The translations under genes were made by a program, and so were the position numbers. From NCBI RefSeq assembly GCF_017639205.1, contig NZ_CP071139.1, positions 3,364,001 to 3,428,000 of the forward strand: DNA of 64,000 nucleotides, in the 5' to 3' direction. Each line of letters begins with the position of its first letter. The first letter of the stretch is position 1. Shown here piece after piece: positions 1 through 8,810 of the stretch. This DNA is from Streptomyces nojiriensis (lineage in GTDB: Bacteria; Actinomycetota; Actinomycetes; Streptomycetales; Streptomycetaceae). Below the pieces are notes generated by a model. It worked only from the letters and a program-made list of their open reading frames with translations. It was not told where the DNA came from and did no database searches.

Positions 1-273
1 GCACTCGGTGAGCGGGTCCGAGAAGGTGGCGACGTGGCCGGAGGCCACCCACACCTCGGGGGCCAGGATCACCGACGAGTCGAGGCCGACGACGTCCTCA
101 CGCCCGGTGACCATCGCCTTCCACCACTGGCGCTTGATGTTCTCCTTGAGCTCGACACCGAGCGGGCCGTAGTCCCAGGCGGCCTTGGAGCCGCCGTAGA
201 TGTCACTGCACGGGAAAACGAAGCCACGGCGCTTGCTCAGGCTGACGATGGTTTCGATCTTGTCGGCGGCCAC
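1..273 (-). CDS. glyS: Glycine--tRNA ligase, N-terminal part (cut by window edge)
   Basis: Class II glycyl-tRNA synthetase, which charges tRNA-Gly with glycine in the cytoplasm. Only the first 91 codons are in the window; the gene runs off the left edge. Translation on the minus strand begins with a GTG at 273 and gives [18 protein letters not shown], then a segment with [18 protein letters not shown] and [14 protein letters not shown], the typical start of the alpha2-type (archaeal/eukaryotic-like) GlyRS of actinobacteria. A GAAGAGAG ribosome-binding sequence precedes the GTG; a nearby ATG four codons upstream is out of frame. It is divergent from the zinc-uptake operon, a known arrangement in Streptomyces. 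Confidence 0.95.
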   Translation of the reverse strand, partial: MAADKIETIVSLSKRRGFVFPCSDIYGGSKAAWDYGPLGVELKENIKRQWWKAMVTGREDVVGLDSSVILAPEVWVASGHVATFSDPLTEC

Positions 274-392
274 GGTGCTCTCTTCATTACGAGGACGAAC
301 GGCGAAGTCTTTAGATTACCGGCGCCCACACCCCCCCTTTCAAATCGGTTCCCCTTCCACGCCTGCCCACCCGGGCCTCCGACCTGGGTTTT

Positions 393-429
393 TGACAATC
401 GTTTCCATCTTTGATGAAAATGGATGTCA
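393..429. promoter_or_regulatory. Candidate tandem Zur boxes in front of znuA
   Basis: Two 15-bp imperfect palindromes resemble the streptomycete Zur box (about TGAAAATGATTTTCA): TGACAATCGTTTCCA at 393-407 and TGAAAATGGATGTCA at 415-429. Each matches the remembered consensus at about 12 of 15 positions. They lie between divergent glyS and znuA, immediately before the znuA start, and the repressor gene zur follows the operon. Expected role: zinc-loaded Zur binds and shuts off zinc uptake. The consensus is from memory and binding is inferred. Confidence 0.65.
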
Positions 430-1409
430 TGAACGTACGACGCCTCATACCCACCGCCGCCCTCGCCGGAGCCGTCGCCCTCGGCGCCACGGCCCTGACC
501 GCCTGCTCCGGAACCGCCGCCGGCGCCGGTGGCGGCAAGGACGGCAAGGTCGGCGTGACGGCGTCGTTCTATCCCATGGCCTTCCTCGCCGAGCAGATCG
601 GCAAGGACCACGTGAAGGTCGACAGCCTGACCAAGCCGGGCGTCGAACCGCACGACCTGGAGATCACCCCCAAGCAGACCGGGCAGCTCGGCGAGTCCGA
701 CGTCGTCGTCTACCTCAAGAGCCTGCAGCCCGCCGTCGACAAGGCCGTCGCCCAGTCCGGCGTGAAGAACGTCGTCGACGCCGCGACCCTGACCGAGCTG
801 GAGGTCCACGGCTCCGCAGGCCACGACCACGGCGCCGAGGAGGCCCACGCCGAGGGCGGGGGCCACGACCACGGCCACGGCGAGGGCGGCAAGGACCCGC
901 ACGTCTGGCTCGACCCGGTCAAGTACGCGGAGATCGCCAAGGGCGTCGGCGCCGCCCTGGAGAAGGCCGACCCCGGCCACGCCGCGGACTACAAGAAGAA
1001 CACCGACGAGCTCGTCGGCAAACTGGCCGCGCTGGACACGGAGTTCAAGGACGGCCTGCAGAACACCGCTTCCAGGACCTTCATCACCACCCACTCCGCC
1101 TTCGGCTACCTCGCCGAGCGCTACGGCCTCGACCAGGAGGGCATCTCCGGCGTCGACCCCGAGTCCGAGCCGAGCCCGGCCCGGATGAAGGATCTTCAGG
1201 CCGTCGCGAAGAAGGACAATGTCACCACCGTGTTCTTCGAGACCCTGGCCAGCGACAAGACGGCCAAGACCCTCGCGACGGACACCGGTCTGAAGACCGA
1301 TGTCCTGGACCCGCTCGAAGGAATCACCGGCACGTCCCAGGGCGCTGACTACTTCGAGGTCATGCGGTCCAACCTCAAGAACCTCCAGAAGGCGCTCGGA
1401 GCCAAGTAG
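429..1409 (+). CDS. znuA: Zinc ABC transporter substrate-binding lipoprotein
   Basis: Extracytoplasmic zinc-binding component of a ZnuABC importer (cluster A-I metal-binding family). The N-terminus has a lipoprotein signal: basic MNVRRLIP, a hydrophobic Ala/Leu run and the lipobox LTAC, so the Cys should be lipidated outside the membrane. Conserved metal-site motifs PHDLEIT and DPHVWLDP are present. Between them is a His/Asp/Glu-rich loop (HDHGAEEAHAEGGGHDHGHG), the feature that marks zinc rather than manganese transport. The start at ATG 429 is chosen because the signal peptide then has normal length; in-frame ATGs at 414 and 420 are alternatives. First gene of the operon with znuC and znuB, probably Zur-repressed. 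Confidence 0.92.
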   Translation: MNVRRLIPTAALAGAVALGATALTACSGTAAGAGGGKDGKVGVTASFYPMAFLAEQIGKDHVKVDSLTKPGVEPHDLEITPKQTGQLGESDVVVYLKSLQPAVDKAVAQSGVKNVVDAATLTELEVHGSAGHDHGAEEAHAEGGGHDHGHGEGGKDPHVWLDPVKYAEIAKGVGAALEKADPGHAADYKKNTDELVGKLAALDTEFKDGLQNTASRTFITTHSAFGYLAERYGLDQEGISGVDPESEPSPARMKDLQAVAKKDNVTTVFFETLASDKTAKTLATDTGLKTDVLDPLEGITGTSQGADYFEVMRSNLKNLQKALGAK

Positions 1410-1436
1410 ATGACAGCAGCAACGGAGGCGCGAGCC

Positions 1437-2231
1437 ATGCAGTCCACCCCGGGACAGGCAGCGGAACAGCCGCCCGTCATATCCCTGCGCGGGGCCACGG
1501 CCTCGCTCGGCTCGCGCCCCGTGCTGCGCGGGATCGACCTCACCGTCCACCGCGGTGAGGTCGTCGCGCTGCTCGGTGCCAACGGCTCCGGCAAGTCCAC
1601 GGCCGTCCGCGCCGTGGTCGGCCAGGTCCCGCTGACCGACGGAACCCTCAATCTCTTCGGCACGGACTTCAAGCGCTTCCGCGACTGGTCGCGCATCGGG
1701 TACGTCCCCCAGCGCACCACCGCCGCCGGCGGCGTCCCGGCCACCGTCCGCGAGGTCGTCTCCTCCGGCCGGCTCGCCCGCACCCGCTTCGGCCTCCTCC
1801 GCAAGGCCGACCACGCCGCCATCGAGCACGCCCTGGCCCTGGTCGACATGGACTCGCACGCCGACGTCTCGGTGGACGCCCTCTCCGGCGGCCAGCACCA
1901 GCGCGTCCTCATCGCCCGGGCGCTCGCCGTCGAACCCGAGCTGCTGATCATGGACGAGCCGATGGCGGGCGTGGACCTCGCCAACCAGCAGGTCCTGGCG
2001 AACGCCCTGCGCGCGCAGGTCGCCGCCGGCTCCACCGTCCTGCTCGTACTGCACGAGCTGGGCCCGCTGGAGCCCCTGATCGACCGTGCCGTCGTCCTGC
2101 GCGACGGCTGCGTCGTCCACGACGGACCGCCCCCGGAGGCCGTGGGGCAGCACGCCCTGCCCGGCCACGACCACGTACACCCCCACGCGGCGCACGACGC
2201 CGGGCCCCTGCGGACGGGACTGCTGAGCTGA
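1437..2231 (+). CDS. znuC: Zinc ABC transporter ATP-binding protein
   Basis: Cytoplasmic ATPase that drives zinc import through ZnuB. All ABC motifs are visible: Walker A GANGSGKST (about residue 49), signature LSGGQHQRVLIARAL (about 145), Walker B LLIMDEP and an H-loop His in LLVLHEL. The C-terminus ends in a His-rich stretch (GHDHVHPHAAH), perhaps a metal-sensing or storage tail. The frame is open from the ATG at 1410 directly after the znuA stop, but the ATG at 1437 has a good GGAGG at 8-nt spacing and is preferred. The stop overlaps the znuB start (TGATG), implying translational coupling. Confidence 0.93.
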   Translation: MQSTPGQAAEQPPVISLRGATASLGSRPVLRGIDLTVHRGEVVALLGANGSGKSTAVRAVVGQVPLTDGTLNLFGTDFKRFRDWSRIGYVPQRTTAAGGVPATVREVVSSGRLARTRFGLLRKADHAAIEHALALVDMDSHADVSVDALSGGQHQRVLIARALAVEPELLIMDEPMAGVDLANQQVLANALRAQVAAGSTVLLVLHELGPLEPLIDRAVVLRDGCVVHDGPPPEAVGQHALPGHDHVHPHAAHDAGPLRTGLLS

Positions 2232-3094
2232 TGGACATCCTCGACTACGCCTTCATGCAGCGAGCGCTGATCGCGGCGGCCCTGGTCGGCATCACGGCCC
2301 CCGCCATCGGCACCTACCTCGTCCAGCGCCGCCAGGCGCTCATGGGCGACGGCCTCGGCCACGTCGCCATGACCGGTGTCGCGCTCGGCTTCGTGCTCCA
2401 GACCAGCCCGGTCTGGATGGCGACGCTCGTCGCCGTCGTCGGCGCCGTCGGCATGGAACTGATCCGGGCCCGCGGCAGGACCAGCGGGGACGTCGCCCTC
2501 GCCATGCTCTTCTACGGCGGCCTCGCCGGCGGCGTCATGATCATCAACCTCGGGGGCGGGCAGACGGCCAGCCTCCTGGGCTCCATGTTCGGCTCGATCA
2601 CCACCGTCGCCGCCGAGGACGTGACCGCGATGGCGATCCTCGCCGCCTTCGTCCTCGCCGTGGCCATCGGCCTGCGCAGGCAGCTCTTCGCCGTCTGCCA
2701 GGACGAGGAGTTCGCCCGGGTCACCGGCCTGCCCGTGCGCGCCCTGAACCTGCTGATCGCGGTCACCGCCGCCGTCACCGTCACCGTCGCGATGCGCATC
2801 GTCGGCCTGCTGCTGGTCAGCGCGATGCTGGTGATCCCGGTCGCGGCCGCCCAGCGCCTCACCCGCAGTTTCGCCGCCACGCTGGGCCTGGCCATGGCCA
2901 TCAGCGTGACCGTCTCGCTGACCGGCACGGCGGCCACCTACTACATCAACGTGCCCTCGGGCGCGACGATCGTGCTGCTCGCGATCGGCGTCTTCATGGT
3001 GATGACCGCCCTCTCCGCCCCTCTGGCCAGGCGCCGGGCCAGAGCCGCGCTCGCGGCCGAAGAGGTCTGCACGCGCGACGATGTGAAGGTCTAG
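2231..3094 (+). CDS. znuB: Zinc ABC transporter permease
   Basis: Integral membrane subunit of the zinc importer (ABC-3 family), 287 residues with about eight or nine hydrophobic segments. The start IAAALVGITAPAIGTYLV followed by RRQALMGDGLGHVAMTGVA is the usual N-terminal signature of ABC-3 permeases. It begins at the ATG that overlaps the znuC stop by one base. The C-terminal cytoplasmic tail is Arg/Ala-rich. Followed 42 nt later by the start of zur, so the repressor may be transcribed with the transporter it controls. Confidence 0.94.
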   Translation: MDILDYAFMQRALIAAALVGITAPAIGTYLVQRRQALMGDGLGHVAMTGVALGFVLQTSPVWMATLVAVVGAVGMELIRARGRTSGDVALAMLFYGGLAGGVMIINLGGGQTASLLGSMFGSITTVAAEDVTAMAILAAFVLAVAIGLRRQLFAVCQDEEFARVTGLPVRALNLLIAVTAAVTVTVAMRIVGLLLVSAMLVIPVAAAQRLTRSFAATLGLAMAISVTVSLTGTAATYYINVPSGATIVLLAIGVFMVMTALSAPLARRRARAALAAEEVCTRDDVKV

Positions 3095-3136
3095 CGGGCT
3101 GGCACAATGGCCGCAGGCCTATACGAGGAGGAACCG

Positions 3137-3565
3137 GTGGCGACTGCGCCTGGCGAGATGAATACCGCGCCAGTACGAGGACGATCCACCCGGCAGCGGG
3201 CCGCGGTCGCGGCGGCACTGGACGAGGTGGACGAGTTCCGCAGCGCCCAGGAGCTCCACGACATGCTCAAGCACCGTGGCGACTCCGTGGGCCTGACCAC
3301 CGTCTACCGCACCCTCCAGTCCCTCGCGGACGCCGGCGAGGTCGACGTCCTGCGCACCAGCGACGGCGAGTCCGTCTACCGCCGGTGCTCCACCGGAGAT
3401 CACCACCACCACCTGGTCTGCCGCAAGTGCGGCAAGGCCGTCGAGGTGGAGGGCCCGGCCGTGGAGAAGTGGGCGGAGTCCATCGCGGCCGAGCACGGCT
3501 ACGTGAACGTCGCCCACACGGTGGAGATCTTCGGCACCTGCGCCGACTGCGCCGCCGCGGTCTAG
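3137..3565 (+). CDS. zur: Zinc uptake repressor, Fur family
   Basis: Dimeric DNA-binding repressor that senses zinc and controls znuACB. At 142 residues it has the Fur layout: N-terminal winged helix (RGRSTRQRAAVAAAL and GLTTVYRTLQSLADAGEVD), then the metal-binding hinge GDHHHHLVCRKCGKAVEVEG with the CxxC pair, and a second CADC pair near the C-terminus for the structural zinc. The GTG at 3137 is chosen over an upstream ATG at 3107 because a perfect GAGGAGG lies 5 nt before it. Fur, Zur and Nur share the fold; Zur is called from linkage to znuACB. Its stop overlaps the next convergent gene through a shared CTAG. Confidence 0.93.
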   Translation: MATAPGEMNTAPVRGRSTRQRAAVAAALDEVDEFRSAQELHDMLKHRGDSVGLTTVYRTLQSLADAGEVDVLRTSDGESVYRRCSTGDHHHHLVCRKCGKAVEVEGPAVEKWAESIAAEHGYVNVAHTVEIFGTCADCAAAV

Positions 3566-4110
3566 AGCCGCCGCAGGTTCGCGTCCAGGATGGCCCGCAG
3601 CGCGTCGGCGTCGCCCGGTGCCTGGATGCCCCGCTTGGGCAGGACCGTCATGGACACCGCCTGCTTGTCGTCGCTCAGCATGACGAACGCGTCGGCCGTC
3701 TCCACGTACCTCGGCTGCGCGGCCCAGCCGATGCGCGACTCGCAGGACGCCGCCGTCACCAGGGCTCCCGAGCCGTCTATGACGGCCCGGGTCTCCCCCG
3801 ACCTCTCCAGCAGTCCGCGGAAGGCCCGGGCCTGGATCCGCGGACCGAACAGGGTGATCACCCAGAGCACCACGCCGGCGGTCATCAGGCCCGTCGGCGC
3901 TCCGGCGACGGTCCCGTCGGTCACGATCACCAGGACGCCGAGACCGATCCCGAACGTTCCGGCGAGGGGAAACGCCCATCGCCTGCGCCGCCCCGCGGCC
4001 GTGTGGGCGTCCCGGGCACGGAGCGCCTGCGCGATGTCCGCCGTGGTGGTCCGGTAGACGAGCTCGACCGTCCGCTCGTCCCGCCGAACCGCCTGGTCAT
4101 TCGTGTTCAT
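3562..4110 (-). CDS. Conserved membrane protein, YcxB-like
   Basis: A 182-residue protein of unknown function. It has a cytoplasmic N-terminus with a beta-type stretch (ERTVELVYRTTTADIAQALRAR), a pair of membrane segments at about residues 45-90, and a C-terminal beta-rich domain with VMLSDDKQAVSMTVLPKRGI. This arrangement resembles the YcxB-like/PH-like family; the assignment is by eye. It is convergent with zur, sharing the last 4 nt, and lies 49 nt downstream of uppS on the same strand, so it may be the last gene of a recO-uppS transcript. Confidence 0.7.
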   Translation of the reverse strand: MNTNDQAVRRDERTVELVYRTTTADIAQALRARDAHTAAGRRRRWAFPLAGTFGIGLGVLVIVTDGTVAGAPTGLMTAGVVLWVITLFGPRIQARAFRGLLERSGETRAVIDGSGALVTAASCESRIGWAAQPRYVETADAFVMLSDDKQAVSMTVLPKRGIQAPGDADALRAILDANLRRL

Positions 4111-4159
4111 GACAGCGGACCCTACCGGCGTGGTCGGGTCCGGCGGCCACGCGCCCCCG

Positions 4160-4978
4160 TCAGGCCGTGGATTCCGGCTGGTTCGGGACTGCGCCGCCGA
4201 AGCGGCGGTCGCGCTGGGCGTACTCCAGGCAGGCCGCCCAGAGGTTGCGGCGGTCGAAGTCCGGCCACAGCACGTCCTGGAAGACCATCTCGGCGTACGC
4301 GCTCTGCCAGAGCAGGTAGTTGGAGGTGCGCTGCTCGCCGCTGGGGCGCAGGAAGAGGTCCACGTCCGGCATGTCCGGGTAGTACATGTACTTCGCGAAG
4401 GTCTTCTCGTTCACCTTCGACGGGTCCAGCCGGCCGGCCGCCACGTCGCGGGCGATCGCCTGCGCCGCGTCCGCGATCTCCGCGCGGCCGCCGTAGTTGA
4501 CGCAGAAGTACAGGGTCATGGCGTCGTTGTCGACGGTCTGCTCCTGCGCGACCTGGAGCTCCTGGACGACCGACTTCCACATCTTCGGCATGCGGCCGAC
4601 CCAGCGGATGCGGATGCCCAGCTCGTTCATCTCGTCGCGGCGGCGCCGGATGACATCGCGGTTGAAGTTCATCAGGAAGCGGACCTCGTCGGGCGAGCGC
4701 TTCCAGTTCTCCGTCGAGAAGGCGTACAGGGAGAGGTTCTTGACGCCCATCTCCAGGCAGCCCTTGAGCACGTCGAGCACGACGCCCTCGCCGACCTTGT
4801 GCCCCTCGGTGCGCGGCAGACCGCGCTCCTTCGCCCAGCGGCCGTTGCCGTCCATGACGACGGCGACGTGGTTCGGGACCAGCTCGCCGGGGATCTTCGG
4901 CGGGACCGCACCGGACGGGTGCGGCTCGGGAACCTTGTACTCCCGGCGAGAGCGTCCCAGAATCCCGCGTCGTACCAT
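4160..4978 (-). CDS. uppS: Isoprenyl transferase (undecaprenyl diphosphate synthase)
   Basis: Cis-prenyltransferase that builds the polyprenyl diphosphate carrier for peptidoglycan and wall polymers from FPP and IPP. At 272 residues it has [21 protein letters not shown] (catalytic Asp at about residue 43), [13 protein letters not shown] and the C-terminal [21 protein letters not shown] substrate motifs. The ATG at 4978 is chosen because AGGAG stands 9 nt upstream; the open frame continues further but without family similarity. recO ends 11 nt upstream on the same strand, so the two are probably co-transcribed. Actinobacteria often have two such enzymes of different chain length; which one this is cannot be told here. 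Confidence 0.95.
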   Translation of the reverse strand: MVRRGILGRSRREYKVPEPHPSGAVPPKIPGELVPNHVAVVMDGNGRWAKERGLPRTEGHKVGEGVVLDVLKGCLEMGVKNLSLYAFSTENWKRSPDEVRFLMNFNRDVIRRRRDEMNELGIRIRWVGRMPKMWKSVVQELQVAQEQTVDNDAMTLYFCVNYGGRAEIADAAQAIARDVAAGRLDPSKVNEKTFAKYMYYPDMPDVDLFLRPSGEQRTSNYLLWQSAYAEMVFQDVLWPDFDRRNLWAACLEYAQRDRRFGGAVPNQPESTA

Positions 4979-4989
4979 GTGCCCAGCTC

Positions 4990-5736
4990 CTATTTCTCGA
5001 CGTAACGCAAGGAGCGTAGCCCGCGCTCCAGATGCCAGTGCAAATAGGCGGAGACCAGCCCGCTGCCCTCCCGCACGTGACGCGCCTCGCACGCGTCGGC
5101 ATGCCCCCAGTCGCCCGTCAGCAGGGCGCTGAGCAGGGCGATGGCCTCCGATGAGGGTACGACGCTGCCGGGCACCCGGCAGTCCCCGCATATGACCCCG
5201 CCCGCGGCGACGGAGAAGTGCCGGTTGGGTCCGTGGATGCCGCACTTCGCGCAGTCCTCGAAGCTGGGCGCGTAGCCGTTGACGGCGAGGGAGCGCAGCA
5301 GGAAGGCGTCGAGGATCAGGTGGGGCTCGTGCTCGCCGCGCGAGAGGGTGCGCAGGGCTCCGACGAGCAGCAGGTACTGCTGCACGGCGGGCTCGCCCTC
5401 GTTCTCGGTGAACCGCTCGGCGGTCTCCAGCATGGCGGTGCCGGCGGTGTAGCGGGCGTAGTCGGTGACGATGCCGTTGCCGTACGGGGCGATGATCTCG
5501 GTCTGGGTGCAGAGCGGCAGGCTGCGGCCGATCAGTTCGCTGCCGCGGGCGAAGAACTGCACGTCGGCGTGGGAGAAAGGTTCCAGCCGGGCGCCGAATT
5601 TGGACTTCGTGCGCCGGACCCCGCGGGCGACGGCCCGGACCCGGCCGTGGCCGCGGGTCAGCAGCGTGATGATGCGGTCCGCCTCACCCAGCTTCTGGGT
5701 GCGCAGCACGATGCCGTCGTCGCGGAACAGACTCAT
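4990..5736 (-). CDS. recO: DNA repair protein RecO
   Basis: Recombination mediator that helps load RecA on SSB-coated DNA in the RecFOR pathway. At 248 residues it shows an N-terminal OB-fold start ([28 protein letters not shown] read in two parts), the basic segment [22 protein letters not shown], and a C-terminal zinc finger (CAKC then CGDC about 20 residues later). The length is normal for actinobacterial RecO. Upstream of uppS with an 11-nt gap, the conserved actinobacterial order. Confidence 0.95.
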   Translation of the reverse strand: MSLFRDDGIVLRTQKLGEADRIITLLTRGHGRVRAVARGVRRTKSKFGARLEPFSHADVQFFARGSELIGRSLPLCTQTEIIAPYGNGIVTDYARYTAGTAMLETAERFTENEGEPAVQQYLLLVGALRTLSRGEHEPHLILDAFLLRSLAVNGYAPSFEDCAKCGIHGPNRHFSVAAGGVICGDCRVPGSVVPSSEAIALLSALLTGDWGHADACEARHVREGSGLVSAYLHWHLERGLRSLRYVEK

Positions 5737-5800
5737 GCGCCCATTGTCCCGTACGGCGGCGCGACCACGGGCAGCGCGTGCCCGCCGTACACGGCAGCGG

Positions 5801-5829
5801 CCCCGGCCGGGCGCGGGGCCCGGCCGGGG
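5801..5829 (-). terminator. Intrinsic terminator after the permease gene
   Basis: Perfect 11-bp GC stem (CCCCGGCCGGG, arms 5801-5811 and 5819-5829) with a 7-nt loop, 17 nt downstream of the permease stop. There is no U-tract, as is common in Streptomyces. Confidence 0.65.
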
Positions 5830-5845
5830 TCACCCCTTGGGAGGG

Positions 5846-7330
5846 TCAGGAGGCGGGCGTCCGGGCTGCTTCGCCCTCGCCCGACCGGTCCGGTACGACT
5901 GCCTCGGACTCCTCGCCCGCCGTCGGCTGGGCGGGCAGTTCGACCTTGGGGGCGTCGTGGGCGTCGTGGGCGCCGTCCTTGCCCAGGCCGTTGAAGACCA
6001 GGTTCAGGACGATGGCGGCCGTGGCACCAAGCGTCACACCGCTGTTGAGGAGCGAGGACAGGTCCGGGTCCATGTGCTTGGTGAAGAGGACCGGGACGGT
6101 CGCGGGGAGCAGGGCGAAGGCGAGGGAGACGCCGACGATCAGCGCGTTCCTCTCCTCCTTCAGGTCCACCTTGGCCAGGGTCTGGATACCGGCCAGGGCG
6201 ACCATGGCGAACATGACGGTCGCGGCGCCGCCGAGGACTCCGTGCGGGACGGCGGCGACGATCGCGGCGGCCTTGGGCAGCAGGCCCAGGACGATCATGA
6301 AGACGCCCGCGGCGACCACCACGAACCGGCTCTTCACCTTCGTCATCCGCACCAGGCCGACGTTCTCGGCGAAGGCCACGTACGGGAAGGAGTTGAGGAC
6401 ACCGCCGAGTGCGGTCGCGGCGCCGTCGGCACGCAGGGCGCGGGCCACGGTCTCGCTGTCGACCTCCTTGCCGACGATGTCACCGACGGCGTAGGTGTCA
6501 CCGGTCGTCTCGACCATGGTGATCAGCATGACGATGAGCATCAGGACGATCGGGAACCACTCGAACTTCGGGGCACCGAAGTGGAAGGGGGTGGTGACGC
6601 CGATCCACTCGGACTTGCTCACGTCGCCGAACTTCGCGTCGCCGAGCAGGAAGGCGGTGGTGGTGCCGACGACCAGGCCGAGGAGGATCGAGATGCTGGA
6701 GAGGAACGGCTTGCCGATCTTCATCAGGATCAGGATGAAGAGCATCGTGCCGCCGGCGTAGGCGAAGTTCTTCGGGTCTCCGAAGTCGGGGCTGCCGAGG
6801 CCGCCGGCCGCGTCGTTGAGACCGACCGGGATCAGGACGATGCCCAGAACGGTGATCACCGTGCCGGTGACGACCGGCGGGAACAGCCGCATCACCGTCC
6901 GGAACGCCTTGGCCGGAAGCCAGGCGAAGGCGAAGGTGGCGATACCGGCGGTGATCACCGCGCCGTAGATGACCAGCAGGGCGGCGGTACCGCCGCCGGC
7001 GCCGAGACCGATGGCGATCATCGGGGAGACGGCGGTGAAGGTCACGCCCTGGATCAGCGGCAGGCGCGCACCGATCCGGCCGATGCCCCAGGCCTGGATG
7101 ATCGAGGCGATACCGCAGGTGAAGAGGTCCGCGTTGATCAGGTAGACCAGCTGTTCAGGGCTCAGCTTCAGCGCGTTGCCGACGATGATCGGGACGATCA
7201 CCGCGCCGGCGTAGAAGGCGAGTACGTGCTGGAAGCCGTACAGCGCGAGCTTGGGGAGGGGGAGCACCTCGTCGACCGGGTGCGTGCTCTGCTCTCCGTC
7301 GGTGGAAAGCCGGGCGGCGACACGTGCCAT
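5846..7330 (-). CDS. NCS2 nucleobase:cation symporter (uracil/xanthine permease family)
   Basis: Polytopic membrane transporter, about 494 residues with 12-14 hydrophobic segments. It carries the nucleobase-ascorbate transporter signature ENVGLVRMTKVKSR and an upstream SFPYVAFAEN, with TTGDTYAVGDIVG in the conserved TM8 region where family members have an acidic substrate residue. The N-terminus ALYGFQHVLAFYAGAVIVPI is also characteristic. The substrate is a nucleobase (xanthine, uric acid or uracil), not resolvable from sequence. ATG 7330 is preferred over the in-frame TTG 7348. The C-terminus is a hydrophilic Asp/Glu/Ala tail of about 50 residues. It is monocistronic, with a terminator after it. 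Confidence 0.9.
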   Translation of the reverse strand: MARVAARLSTDGEQSTHPVDEVLPLPKLALYGFQHVLAFYAGAVIVPIIVGNALKLSPEQLVYLINADLFTCGIASIIQAWGIGRIGARLPLIQGVTFTAVSPMIAIGLGAGGGTAALLVIYGAVITAGIATFAFAWLPAKAFRTVMRLFPPVVTGTVITVLGIVLIPVGLNDAAGGLGSPDFGDPKNFAYAGGTMLFILILMKIGKPFLSSISILLGLVVGTTTAFLLGDAKFGDVSKSEWIGVTTPFHFGAPKFEWFPIVLMLIVMLITMVETTGDTYAVGDIVGKEVDSETVARALRADGAATALGGVLNSFPYVAFAENVGLVRMTKVKSRFVVVAAGVFMIVLGLLPKAAAIVAAVPHGVLGGAATVMFAMVALAGIQTLAKVDLKEERNALIVGVSLAFALLPATVPVLFTKHMDPDLSSLLNSGVTLGATAAIVLNLVFNGLGKDGAHDAHDAPKVELPAQPTAGEESEAVVPDRSGEGEAARTPAS

Positions 7331-7348
7331 CTCAGCCTTGCCCTTCAA

Positions 7349-7880
7349 GGTAGGTAAGTGAGAGGAGATCTGGTTGTCCCTGGGCGTAGTGGGTCGCTAA
7401 CCCGTTGGTACGCCAGGGTTGTCAGTGCGTTCACGGTGAAGTGAATCGAAGCCGCGCTGTGTTAACGGCGCCGTCTTGTCGTGTGACCGGAATTGAACGC
7501 CTGTGGGAGGCCTCACACATATCGTCGACTTCGACAAACTGTTGACGCTCAGGCCTGCTCGATCTGTAGGTTTCTCCAGTGGTGCGGAGCCTTCGGCAGG
7601 CGTATGCGCACAGCGGTGCGGAGCCGCGCCTTCCCGCCGCGCACCCGTGAAGCAGCTGCCCCGTGACGTGCGGATATGGGGTTTGCAGCCCTTCGGGCAG
7701 GCAAACTCGAAGGCGCTGTTCCGCCCGTCCGACTGGTGGACACATCGGGCGCGGAGCGCGCGCCGGCGCCCTTCACACGGCGTTCACGCGTCCCGAAACA
7801 GGCCCTGCGAGGCCGGATCGTTACGTCGTGGAAGGCCGTTTTGGGCGGAACAGGCCCCTCCGGAGTCCACGGATCGGACA
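7349..7880. other. Intergenic stretch with no convincing gene
   Basis: About 530 bp between the permease start and the terminator of the TerB-like gene. Frames open on either strand show no family similarity or codon bias and were rejected. Base composition is less GC-rich from 7381 to 7560, where the permease promoter and leader should lie. A compact inverted repeat sits at 7681-7706 (GTTTGC and GCAAAC outer arms, GCCC/GGGC inner arms, TTC loop), which could be a terminator or part of a small RNA. Nothing else was recognised. Confidence 0.5.
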
Positions 7881-7919
7881 CGAGCGGCCCTGCGCGGTGA
7901 ATGCGCACAGGGCCGCTCG
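7881..7919 (-). terminator. Intrinsic terminator after the TerB-like gene
   Basis: Perfect 12-bp stem CGAGCGGCCCTG/CAGGGCCGCTCG (7881-7892 and 7908-7919), with a loop that can add a short CGC/GCG pairing. It lies 24 nt past the stop of the minus-strand TerB-like gene. Confidence 0.75.
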
Positions 7920-7943
7920 CGTGAGATCCGCGGGAACGCCCCC

Positions 7944-8639
7944 TCAGGGGGCGCGTACCGCCGACAGCAGTCGGGTCACCTCGTCCGTGTCGATCCGCAG
8001 CGCCGAGCCGACCGTCGCGAGCACCTCGCGCTCGGCCGGGGTGTACGGGCCGTCCGCGAGTGCGATACGGGCCCCCTGCAGCAGGATCGATTCACGGCCC
8101 GGGCCGGCCAGGTGCGGAGCCAGCGGCTCCAGGGCCTCGTGGAGCTCTATCGACAGCGCGGCCCCGCAGCACTCCGGGACGTCGTACAGCCCGAGCCGGC
8201 CCTCGTCCGTGGACAGCGCCTCCACGAGGGACTCCAGCTGCTCCTCGGTGCAGTCCTGGAAGCCCGCGGCCCGTACGGCGCCCGCCGCGGCCTCCAGCGT
8301 GCCGCGCGAGGCCGTTCCGCCCGCGGTGAGCACGGCCAGCGCCACGGTGTGCACGGCGTCGCGCAGGAGGGCCGTGAAGCGGGTCGTGGTGAGGTGGTCC
8401 AGGACGTCGGTGGCGAAGCGCGCGCGGCAGCCCTGGCACTCGATGACGGGCCCGGCCTGTCCGCGGGGCAGCAGCGGCACGCCGAGGACGGTGAACCGGC
8501 GCCGCCCGGTCCGCCTGCGGTAATTGCGGTCCCCACCGCAGGCGGGGCAGAAGAACTCCCCGTCCCCCACGGTGCTCCAGGTGGTACGGGTGCCCCAGAC
8601 CGTCAGCTTCCGGCCGTCCCCACCCCGAACTGGCAGCAC
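7944..8639 (-). CDS. TerB-like protein with N-terminal zinc ribbon
   Basis: A 231-residue protein combining a zinc ribbon (CPACGGDRNYRRR ... CQGCRARF, two CxxC pairs about 40 residues apart) with a C-terminal all-helical domain resembling TerB: ILLQGARIALADGPYTPAEREVLATVGSAL is typical of that family's acidic metal-binding helix. TerB-domain proteins are linked to tellurite resistance and metal-related stress, but the function here is unknown. The GTG at 8639 is chosen because GGAGGT sits 5 nt upstream; the open frame extends further without similarity. It is followed by its own terminator. Confidence 0.8.
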   Translation of the reverse strand: MLPVRGGDGRKLTVWGTRTTWSTVGDGEFFCPACGGDRNYRRRTGRRRFTVLGVPLLPRGQAGPVIECQGCRARFATDVLDHLTTTRFTALLRDAVHTVALAVLTAGGTASRGTLEAAAGAVRAAGFQDCTEEQLESLVEALSTDEGRLGLYDVPECCGAALSIELHEALEPLAPHLAGPGRESILLQGARIALADGPYTPAEREVLATVGSALRIDTDEVTRLLSAVRAP

Positions 8640-8797
8640 GTCGCACCTCCGTAACCTTCCGGCAACATCGCCGGGTGGGCGTGATGTTAGCCACATCGGT
8701 GAGGATGCGTCAGTCGTGTGACAAGACAACATGTGCCGGGCCCCGGACTTGGCCGGTCTGCGCCCCCGGGGTCCCACCGCGCCCTCCCCGCCCCCTC

Positions 8798-8803
8798 TAG
8801 GGT
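8798..8803 (+). promoter_or_regulatory. -10 element for a leaderless SDR transcript
   Basis: TAGGGT (TAnnnT type) ends 7 nt before the ATG at 8811, and there is no Shine-Dalgarno sequence. The start of transcription should therefore coincide with the start codon, a common actinobacterial leaderless layout. Confidence 0.55.
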
Positions 8804-8810
8804 TCGCCGC

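Noticed and set aside
7431..7908. Possible small genes in the 7.35-7.88 kb gap
   Set aside because: Cys/Arg-rich frames without start signals, codon bias or similarity.
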